Below, in pieces: positions 7,158 through 12,724 of a stretch of 13,316 nucleotides of DNA. Every line of letters begins with the position of its first letter. The stretch's first letter is position 1. The position numbers and the translations under genes are program-made. The notes under the pieces are model-generated. The model was not told the origin of the DNA and made no database searches. It saw nothing but the letters and a program-made list of their open reading frames with translations. The DNA comes from an uncultured Collinsella sp. (GTDB lineage Bacteria > Actinomycetota > Coriobacteriia > Coriobacteriales > Coriobacteriaceae), in the NCBI GenBank assembly GCA_900552995.1, contig USBX01000013.1:1-13316 (forward strand). Reading direction: 5' to 3'.

Positions 7158-7199
7158 CTGCCAAAAAGGGACAGGTTTATTTTGGTAGGTTTTATCTGG
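7158..7199. repeat. 42-bp dispersed repeat, copy 2, in the HAD leader
   Basis: It matches the copy at 5024-5065 at 37 of 42 positions. The stem-forming ends are kept: CTGCCAAAA can pair with TTTTGGTAG through a G-T wobble where the other copy has A-T. On the minus strand the hairpin ends within about 5 nt of the GGGAGG ribosome site of the HAD gene, so it could influence translation. Confidence 0.7.
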
Positions 7200-7235
7200 A
7201 GTTTTGCGGCGCGACGGGCACGCCCTCCCCAGAGC

Positions 7236-7267
7236 AAAAAAGGGGACGGGGCGCAAACCCCATCCCC
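7236..7267 (-). terminator. Intrinsic terminator of the PTS-SIS operon
   Basis: On the minus strand GGGGATGGGG, loop TTTGCG, CCCCGTCCCC, then six Ts (7241-7236). This is a 10-bp stem with one G-U pair and a proper U-tract, 34 nt after the SIS stop codon. It cleanly ends the operon before the HAD gene. Confidence 0.9.
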
Positions 7268-7301
7268 TCTCAATCAACCCGTAAGGTCTACTTACTTGTG
7301 A

Positions 7302-8285
7302 TTAGTAGGAAAGCTTCCACATGTAGCGACGCATGGTCAGCGGATGCTGACGGGCCTCGGCGATCTGATTGCCGTACTCGCGCATAACGGCGAGGTGCAG
7401 CAGCGGGTTGAAGTAGGTGATGACGCTCGCGGGCACGGCGTCAGCCAGGCCGTAGTCCTTGGCGTCGATCAGAGCGACCTTGGCGCCCATACGCTCAAGG
7501 AAGGTGAGGGCGCGGGCGTCCATCGGACGGGTGGCGCCATCGGACATGAAGAAGACGTAGGGCTTACCCTCGGTGGAAACCTCAAACGGGCCGTGGAAGT
7601 ACTCGCCGGTGTTGTAGGCGGCGGCGTCGATCCACTGCATCTCGGTGAACAGGAAGGCGGCGTGAGAATAAGCCATCTTCTCGGAGGCACCGGAAGCCAT
7701 GAAGTAGATCATCTTGTCGTCCTTGAAGTCCTCGGCGAACTTCTTGGCGAGCTTCTTGCAGTGCTGAGCGGCGTTCTCGCAGAGATCGAAGACGTTGGTA
7801 AGGCCGGTGATCATGTCCTCGTAGTGGTCATAGCCCTCGGTCTGCTGAAGGATCTCGAGAGCAAGAGCGATGGCGTAGCCAGGCTTCTCGCACTTGGCAG
7901 CATAGTTGGCGTGGAAACCGTGAACGATGACGTGGTCGGCGTCGACGGTCAGAGCGGAGCCAGCCTTGTTGGTGAGGGAGACGACCGGGCAGTTGTGCTT
8001 CTTGGCGGTCTTGTTGGCCTCGACGGTCTCGGGCGTGGAGCCACCGAGGGAGCAGGTGATCACGAAGGTGTGCTCGTTGACCCAGGAAGGCGTGTCGTAG
8101 TTGAACTCGTTAGCGGTGAAGATCTGAACGTTCAGCTTGTCCGTGTTGTTGGCCAGGAAGTACTTGGCGGGGTAAAGGTCGGACATGGAAGCGCCGCAGC
8201 CGACGAAGGCGACGCTGTGGATCTCGTGGTTGGACAGGACGTCAGCGACGATCTGCTTAGGGAGGTTAAGGTCGATCTCGTACAT
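7302..8285 (-). CDS. SIS-domain fructoselysine/glucoselysine-6-phosphate deglycase-like protein
   Basis: This 327-residue double-SIS protein is the last gene of the PTS operon. The first SIS fold has GCGAS at 29-33 and SLGGSTPE at 79-86; the second has ASGASE at 197-202 and the GEYFHGPFE active-site-like segment at 227-235. Homologues called FrlB, GfrE and GfrF cleave fructoselysine 6-phosphate or glucoselysine 6-phosphate to a sugar 6-phosphate and lysine. Linkage to a mannose-type PTS, which would deliver exactly such 6-phosphates, supports this role. Start: ATG at 8285 has AAAGGA 9 nt upstream, while the in-frame ATG at 8294 touches that site and an upstream extension to 8384 has no support. 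It follows IID after 198 nt holding two hairpins, unlike the tight spacing of the PTS genes. The exact substrate is inferred. Confidence 0.88.
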   Translation of the reverse strand: MYEIDLNLPKQIVADVLSNHEIHSVAFVGCGASMSDLYPAKYFLANNTDKLNVQIFTANEFNYDTPSWVNEHTFVITCSLGGSTPETVEANKTAKKHNCPVVSLTNKAGSALTVDADHVIVHGFHANYAAKCEKPGYAIALALEILQQTEGYDHYEDMITGLTNVFDLCENAAQHCKKLAKKFAEDFKDDKMIYFMASGASEKMAYSHAAFLFTEMQWIDAAAYNTGEYFHGPFEVSTEGKPYVFFMSDGATRPMDARALTFLERMGAKVALIDAKDYGLADAVPASVITYFNPLLHLAVMREYGNQIAEARQHPLTMRRYMWKLSY

Positions 8286-8377
8286 CTGACACATTCCTTT
8301 CGATTTTTGCGGCGCCACATTGCCGGGCGCTCGCAGGGTTACCGTGATTTGGACCGAGTCGCCGGCCCGTTGAGGAT

Positions 8378-8404
8378 GTGACAAAGGAACTGTCCCTTTG
8401 ACAC
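8378..8404. repeat. 27-bp imperfect palindrome between IID and SIS genes
   Basis: GTGACAAAGG (8378-8387) and CCTTTGACAC (8395-8404) pair over 10 positions with one A-A mismatch, around AACTGTC. It may be a dispersed intergenic element; a related string (ggactgtcccc) appears near 12525-12534. It lies 93 nt upstream of the SIS start. Confidence 0.5.
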
Positions 8405-8418
8405 ATTTAGGGATGGAA

Positions 8419-8449
8419 GCCTGCCTGGGGTATGGGATGCCAGGCAGGC
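8419..8449 (-). other. 10-bp hairpin between IID and SIS genes
   Basis: GCCTGCCTGG at 8419-8428 and CCAGGCAGGC at 8440-8449 form a perfect 10-bp stem with an 11-nt loop, 34 nt after the IID stop. An adjacent CCCCCGGGGG palindrome covers 8449-8458. The minus strand after the stem reads TTCCATCCC, not a real U-tract. It is more likely a partial terminator or mRNA stabiliser, setting PTS against deglycase levels, than a full stop. Confidence 0.55.
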
Positions 8450-8483
8450 CCCCGGGGGAAAGCGATTAGGCGCTTGGTCGCGA

Positions 8484-9317
8484 CTAGGCCAGGATGCCGG
8501 CCGCGGAGAGGGCGATGCCGCCCACGATGGCGATCACGAGAAGCCAACCGGTGTTGACGTTCTTCTTGATGAGCCAGTACATAAGGCCGGTGAGGCCAAG
8601 GGAGATCATCTGGGGCATCATGCCGTCCAGGATGTCCTGGATAACGACGGTGCCCTCAGCGAACTGCAGCGGGGTGGTGGCGCCGATCAGCGTGGCGATC
8701 ATGCCGCCCACGGACATAAGACCCACGATGCCGCAGACATACATGAGCTTCTCCATGAGGTCGCCGCCCTGAAGCTTGCTCAGGTACTCGTGGCCGCCCT
8801 GATAGCCCATCTTGGCTGCGAACCAAGTGATCAGCACGGAGGGGACGATGGAGATGAGCATGGCCAGGATCGGGCCCATGATGGAGCCCTGCTGAGCCAG
8901 CTGAACGCCCAGACCAAAGGCGATAACGCGGATGGTGCCCTGGAAGAAGGAGTCACCGATGCCGGAAAGCGGGCCCATAAGGGAGGTCTTGACCGCGTTA
9001 ATCGAATCGGGGTTGAAGTTCTCGGGATCCTTGGCGTACTCCTCCTCCATGGAGGCGGCGAGGCCCAGGATGAAAGCGCTCGTCTGCGGGGTGCAGTTGT
9101 AGAACGCCATGTGACGGTGGTAAGCCTCTTTCTTAGCAGCAAGCTGCTTGGGGTCGGACTCGTCCGGATAGAGGCGATCGAGCGTGGGAACCATACCGTA
9201 GAGGAAGCCCATGTTCATCTGACGCTCGTAGTTCCAAGAGGCCTGGATGGCCCAGGAGCGCCAGAAGAACTGGCTGACCTTCTTGTTCAGGGACACGTCC
9301 TTGGTTGCGGTTGCCAT
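8484..9317 (-). CDS. PTS mannose/fructose/sorbose family IID component
   Basis: This 277-residue protein is the IID membrane subunit that, with IIC, forms the sugar channel of mannose-type PTS permeases. Typical features are SWNYERQMNMGFLYG at 27-41, the conserved MGPLSGIGDSFFQGT block at 114-128, and hydrophobic segments at about 130-165, 192-212 and 256-275 near the C-terminus. Length matches the family. The start at 9317 is set by GGAGG 8 nt upstream; the frame is open further but without support. The ribosome site directly abuts the IIC stop (TAAGGAGG), with a 13-nt gap, so the two genes are co-translated. It sits in the order IIAB-IIC-IID-SIS. Sugar specificity is not readable, but the downstream SIS gene points to a glycated amine. 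Confidence 0.95.
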   Translation of the reverse strand: MATATKDVSLNKKVSQFFWRSWAIQASWNYERQMNMGFLYGMVPTLDRLYPDESDPKQLAAKKEAYHRHMAFYNCTPQTSAFILGLAASMEEEYAKDPENFNPDSINAVKTSLMGPLSGIGDSFFQGTIRVIAFGLGVQLAQQGSIMGPILAMLISIVPSVLITWFAAKMGYQGGHEYLSKLQGGDLMEKLMYVCGIVGLMSVGGMIATLIGATTPLQFAEGTVVIQDILDGMMPQMISLGLTGLMYWLIKKNVNTGWLLVIAIVGGIALSAAGILA

Positions 9318-9330
9318 AGTGTGTTCCTCC

Positions 9331-10125
9331 TTAGTCTTCGTCGTCTTCGAGCGGATCGTAGTCGGAATCGACACCGGCGGCTGCATGGGAACCGTTGAAC
9401 TTGAAGCCCATGAAGACGACAGCCAGGCACACACCGATCAGAGCGACCGCGATGACGGACAGGTTGAGGTAAGCGGCGAGCAGGAAACCGATGAACAGGA
9501 ACGGAGTCATACCCTTCTTGATCATCATGGTGAGCAGCAGGGCCAAGCCGTAGGCGGTCATGATCTTGGTCGAGACGTTCAGACCAGTGGACAGCCACTC
9601 AGGAACCATGTTGACGATGGCCTGGACCAGGTCGGTACCGACAAAGACGGCCAGGAAGATCGGCAGGAAGTACATGACGGCGTACAGACCGGAGCCGGCG
9701 CAGATGTGCATACGGTAAGCGGTCTTGAACTTTCCGTTATCGATCGCGCTATCTGCCACATGGGTGAGGGCGGCGATGATGGAACGGAACACGATGCCGA
9801 GGAGCTGACCCAGGACGGCGACCGGGATGGCGATCGTCATGGCGGTCTCGGCGGAAGCATCGGTCAGGCACGCAAAGGCAGCGGCCACGATGCCGCCCAG
9901 GACCATATCGGGCGGAACGGCGGCGCCGACCTGCACCAGGCCCATGGACACGAGCTCGACGGCGGCACCGACGGCAAGGCCGGTGGGTACATCGCCCAGC
10001 AGCAGACCGACGAGCGTAGCGCCAACGAGGGGCTGCTCGAAGTTAAGACGACCGAGCAGGCGGGAGTCCCACATGCAGAACACGCCGACGAGGCCGACGA
10101 GCACCGCACTGATGAACGTATTCAT
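9331..10125 (-). CDS. PTS mannose/fructose/sorbose family IIC component
   Basis: This 264-residue integral membrane protein is the IIC subunit, which carries most of the substrate-translocation path together with IID. Hydrophobic segments cover most of residues 3-240. The family segment VGAAVPPDMVLGGIVAAAFA is at 66-85. The C-terminus is a strongly acidic tail (DSDYDPLEDDED, 253-264). The start has AAAGGAGA about 6 nt upstream. The gene begins 36 nt after IIAB and ends 13 nt before IID. A small CAGGC-AAAA-GCCTG hairpin lies in the gap before it (10143-10156). Confidence 0.95.
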   Translation of the reverse strand: MNTFISAVLVGLVGVFCMWDSRLLGRLNFEQPLVGATLVGLLLGDVPTGLAVGAAVELVSMGLVQVGAAVPPDMVLGGIVAAAFACLTDASAETAMTIAIPVAVLGQLLGIVFRSIIAALTHVADSAIDNGKFKTAYRMHICAGSGLYAVMYFLPIFLAVFVGTDLVQAIVNMVPEWLSTGLNVSTKIMTAYGLALLLTMMIKKGMTPFLFIGFLLAAYLNLSVIAVALIGVCLAVVFMGFKFNGSHAAAGVDSDYDPLEDDED

Positions 10126-10161
10126 ACCCTTCTCCTTTCAGTCAGGCAAAAGCCTGGTTGA

Positions 10162-11085
10162 TTACAGCTTGGCGTCGATGTCGACGCTCTGATACGTAGG
10201 GGTCTGCTGGACGTAGAGCTTGATGCCCATGTCGAGCAGCTGGTTGACGTCGGCCTTCTGGGTGGCGTCGAGGAAGACGGAGCTGTCCTTGCCGCCAATC
10301 TGATCGGCACCGTCGTGGTTGGCGGTGGCGCCCAGGTTGATGGCGTCGAGCTTGTAGCCCTGGCAGAACTGCAGCATCTCGGCCGTGTTGCCAAAGACGA
10401 ACATGACGCGCTCGCCGAGGGTGTTGAGCTTGTCCATCTTGGCGAGGGCACGCTCGACGGTGAAGACGTTCAGGCGCACGCCCTGGGGCTTGGCCAGCTT
10501 AAGGGCGCCCTTCTTGATGTCATCGTTGGCGGCAGCGTTGTCGACGACGATGATGCGCTCGGCCTGAACCTTGGTGGTCCAGGTAAAGACGACCTGGCCG
10601 TGCAGCAGACGGTAGTCAAGACGTGCGAGGACGATCTTGGCGGGACCGGAGCTGTGACGGGACGCCTTGGCCTTCTTGGCGGGAGCCGCGGCGGCCTCGA
10701 CCGGCGCGTTGGGGTTGGTCAGACCGGTGCGGGCCTCATTGATGAGGGCCGCGAGCTCGGCGCCCTTGACGGGGACGGGGCTCATAGCGAGCGTGAGCGC
10801 CAGCGGGATGTTGAAACCGCTGACAACCGTGAACTTCGTGCCGTTCTTGGAAAGCTCGACCATGTTGTTGTTGACCGAGCTGCCGAGCATATCGGTCAGC
10901 ACATAGACGGTGTCGTCCGCGTTGAACGTGGCGATCAGAGCCTCAACCTTATTGGTGATGGGCTCCTTGTCGTCACGAGCAAGCGACACGACGTGGACGT
11001 TCGACACGTCGCCGAGAACCATCTCGAGCGTGTCTTTGGCGCCTGCGGCCAGGCCGCCATGAGATGCGAGAATGATCTGATTCAT
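10162..11085 (-). CDS. PTS mannose family IIAB fusion component
   Basis: This 307-residue cytoplasmic phosphotransfer protein joins both energy-coupling domains. The IIA domain (1 to about 122) has its phospho-histidine at H9 in ASHGGLAAG. An Ala/Pro/Lys-rich linker spans about 123-147. The IIB domain (148-307) has the active H162 in ARLDYRLLHGQVVFTWT. Phosphate would pass from HPr to H9, to H162, to the incoming sugar. The IIAB fusion is as in E. coli ManX, whereas the Salmonella gfr and dga systems have separate IIA and IIB proteins. It is the first gene of the operon; AAGGAGGAGG lies just upstream of the ATG. No LevR-type sigma-54 activator gene is present in the window; GntR proteins are the only regulators seen. 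Confidence 0.95.
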   Translation of the reverse strand: MNQIILASHGGLAAGAKDTLEMVLGDVSNVHVVSLARDDKEPITNKVEALIATFNADDTVYVLTDMLGSSVNNNMVELSKNGTKFTVVSGFNIPLALTLAMSPVPVKGAELAALINEARTGLTNPNAPVEAAAAPAKKAKASRHSSGPAKIVLARLDYRLLHGQVVFTWTTKVQAERIIVVDNAAANDDIKKGALKLAKPQGVRLNVFTVERALAKMDKLNTLGERVMFVFGNTAEMLQFCQGYKLDAINLGATANHDGADQIGGKDSSVFLDATQKADVNQLLDMGIKLYVQQTPTYQSVDIDAKL

Positions 11086-11101
11086 CTTGCCTCCTCCTTT
11101 T

Positions 11102-11151
11102 CGTTATGGTCATTATAACGTCTTATATGTTGCTTATATTGCTAATTAGCA
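11102..11151 (-). promoter_or_regulatory. PTS operon promoter with operator-like motif
   Basis: On the minus strand a consensus TATAAT (-10) occupies 11112-11117 with no good -35 at the right distance (near CAATAT/AATATA). The -10 is part of TATAATGACCATAACG (11102-11117), which matches 14 of 16 bases at the EamA promoter. CGTTAT (11102-11107) and ATAACG (11115-11120) are also inverted around 7 nt. A perfect palindrome TGCTAATTAGCA is at 11140-11151, just upstream of the -35 zone. A weak -35 with upstream repeats fits a promoter that needs an activator and is blocked by a repressor at the -10. Confidence 0.55.
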
Positions 11152-11156
11152 TAAAG

Positions 11157-11190
11157 ACCGTTCGCGGGTGAAAATCGACCGTTGACGGGT
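11157..11190. repeat. Two direct repeats ACCGTTNNCGGGT, 21 bp apart, upstream of the PTS promoter
   Basis: ACCGTTCGCGGGT at 11157-11169 and ACCGTTGACGGGT at 11178-11190 share 11 of 13 bases with a 21-bp period (two helical turns). The second contains the perfect palindrome CCGT-TG-ACGG. They lie about 40-73 bp upstream of the -10 box, the usual place for an activator. No candidate protein can be named. Confidence 0.5.
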
Positions 11191-11267
11191 TTAACGTACT
11201 CGAAACGTTTGGCTGGGTAGGCCGGCGCTAGCTGGATAACCCCAGGTCAGACCCTGCGCGCAATCCC

Positions 11268-12350
11268 CTATCGCACGAAGTACCAGGGGCTTTCCTGTAC
11301 GGTGGGTTCCAGCGCAATGCCGGTGCGTTCCTTAAACAGATCCATGTCCTGAGATTTTTCGGTCCACCACGCGTTGGGCTTAAAGGTCATGCTCTCGACA
11401 ATACGTTTGACAATGACGCTGTTGCGCAGCCTGGAGAAGTCGGTGTTCATGATCAGGATGGACGCGAGCACCAGCACGATGCCCAGGACCTTGATCGCGC
11501 CGGCGGGCTCAGCGTAGACACCAATGCCCAGCAGTACGGTGACGACCGTCTCGAATGACATTACGACGGGAACTTTCGACGTCTCGAGCCCCATGGACAG
11601 ACCCTGCATATATAAGACATAGGCCACGGCTGTGGGGATGAGTCCAAAACCAAAGAACAGCAGCAGCAGCTGTGGCGACATTGCCGCGGCAACATCTGGC
11701 CACGGAGCCGCGATAGCCGCCATAACCGCACCGCCAAAAACAAGGCCCCAAAACGTGACAGCCAGCGGGTGGACCGTCTTGGTTGCTATCCGGCTAAACA
11801 CCGCGAGCGACGCGCCACAAAAGCCTGCAATCACGCCCGACGTGACGCCCCAAACCGAAAAATGAAAACCGGAAAGGTCGCCATTGGTCACTGCAAGTAC
11901 ACAGCCACCGATATTAAAAGCGATGGCAACGAGCTTGTTGGGAGTCACATCCTCGCGATAAAGCACGCGGCCGAGCATGACGCCAAACACCGGCGAGGTG
12001 TAGAGCAGCACCGAGGCCGTGGACATGCCCACCTCGCCCATGCACTCGTAATAAAGCGTGTTAGCGGTGGCGAGGCCGATAATGCCAAGAAGCGCACAGG
12101 GAACAAGCTCTTTAGGACTTGCCTTGAACAGTGCCAGGGGACCCGATGCTTTTCCCTCACGATCGCCTCCCTGGCAACCCATGAACGCCAAGACCGGAGC
12201 CATTAAGACGGCACCCGACAACAGGCGAAAGGCCGCCATGCTCTGAGACGAAACACCCAGGGCCGATATTCCGTTTACAAAGATTCCGATGCTGCCCCAC
12301 ATAAGCGCGGCGATCAGCACCAGCACATAGCCCAGATTGCTTTTCTTCAA
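11268..12350 (-). CDS. EamA/DMT-family membrane transporter (exporter-like)
   Basis: This protein of about 360 residues has ten predicted hydrophobic segments in two homologous EamA halves. The first half begins GYVLVLIAALMWGSIGIFV, and the second starts near SVWGVTSGVIAGFCGASLAVF. Drug/metabolite transporters of this type usually export amino acids, nucleobases or similar metabolites; the substrate here is unknown. After the last membrane segment comes an unusually long cytoplasmic-type tail of about 50 residues with several aromatic residues (AWWTEK, SPWYFVR). Start: TTG at 12350 is chosen because AGGAGG lies 5 nt upstream and the likely transcript begins near 12384. An upstream in-frame GTG at 12386 would give 372 residues but has no ribosome site. 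Its promoter shares a motif with the PTS operon, suggesting joint control. Confidence 0.85.
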   Translation of the reverse strand: MKKSNLGYVLVLIAALMWGSIGIFVNGISALGVSSQSMAAFRLLSGAVLMAPVLAFMGCQGGDREGKASGPLALFKASPKELVPCALLGIIGLATANTLYYECMGEVGMSTASVLLYTSPVFGVMLGRVLYREDVTPNKLVAIAFNIGGCVLAVTNGDLSGFHFSVWGVTSGVIAGFCGASLAVFSRIATKTVHPLAVTFWGLVFGGAVMAAIAAPWPDVAAAMSPQLLLLFFGFGLIPTAVAYVLYMQGLSMGLETSKVPVVMSFETVVTVLLGIGVYAEPAGAIKVLGIVLVLASILIMNTDFSRLRNSVIVKRIVESMTFKPNAWWTEKSQDMDLFKERTGIALEPTVQESPWYFVR

Positions 12351-12390
12351 CGCAGCCTCCTCGGTATTGTTTCCAATATGTTTCACACTA

Positions 12391-12418
12391 CGTTATAGTC
12401 GTTATATACATTTTTCAA
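12391..12418 (-). promoter_or_regulatory. EamA gene promoter with tandem TATAACG motif
   Basis: On the minus strand TTGAAA (12413-12418) is followed after 15 bp by TATAAC (12392-12397). Two copies of TATAACG lie 9 bp apart (12391-12397 and 12400-12406), separated by AC. The combined TATAACGACTATAACG matches the sequence over the PTS -10 box at 14 of 16 positions. Because it covers the spacer and -10, a bound protein would block transcription. Seen: motif and spacing. Inferred: operator role. Confidence 0.5.
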
Positions 12419-12474
12419 GACACAAATCGGCGAGCGGAAAAATCTGCTCCCCACATACTCATTGAGTAGTCATT

Positions 12475-12514
12475 GGGGACGCACTTAAATGACTGGTCAT
12501 TCAAGTGCGTCCCC
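12475..12514. repeat. 40-bp near-perfect inverted repeat
   Basis: GGGGACGCACTT (12475-12486) pairs with AAGTGCGTCCCC (12503-12514). After a 2-nt mismatch on each side, ATGAC (12489-12493) pairs with GTCAT (12496-12500) around TG. That is 17 paired bases out of 20 per arm. It lacks a T-tract, so it is probably a dispersed palindromic element. It is adjacent to the insertion element and may mark its insertion target, since IS110 members often enter repeats. Confidence 0.65.
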
Positions 12515-12724
12515 CAACGACTAGGACTGTCCCCAACTGCCGGCACAAAAGGAACGTTCCCAACGTCTAAGGCGCCGCTGGTTGAGCATAAGTCAGACAC
12601 TATGACCCAATCCAGGGGCACGGAAACGACAGGAGCCCCCGCTCGTGACCGCGGGTCGGGGCTGCGACAATGTTGTTGAAGTGCCAGAGGCGCAGCCGCG
12701 CCGCAACGAGGTTGGGAGGCTCCC

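Larger units (their letters stand above)
12387..12724. other. 338-bp gene-free region between EamA and the transposase
   Basis: I see no supportable gene here. From left to right it holds the EamA promoter, a long inverted repeat (12475-12514), a segment with short GC-rich hairpins (for example 12634-12663), and the ribosome site GGGAGG of the transposase. The boundary between host DNA and the insertion element cannot be placed from one copy; it should lie somewhere between about 12515 and 12630. Confidence 0.55.

Noticed and set aside
5024..7199. CRISPR-like array from repeats of about 42 bp
   Set aside because: Only two diverged copies more than 2 kb apart, with genes between them; no regular spacers and no cas genes.
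7344..8381. 345-codon plus-strand frame opposite the SIS gene
   Set aside because: Valine/glycine-rich antisense shadow of a well-supported gene; no ribosome site or motif supports it.
8286..8384. N-terminal extension of the operon SIS protein to 8384
   Set aside because: The added residues match nothing in the paralogue and the AAAGGA ribosome site lies within them, pointing to the start at 8285.
9247..10161. 304-codon plus-strand frame opposite PTS IIC
   Set aside because: Asp/Gly/His-rich product typical of reading the reverse strand of a membrane-protein gene; no recognisable domain.
12387..12724. tRNA or riboswitch in the gap before the transposase
   Set aside because: No cloverleaf, CCA end or recognisable aptamer pattern; the structure is better explained by a palindromic element and IS end.
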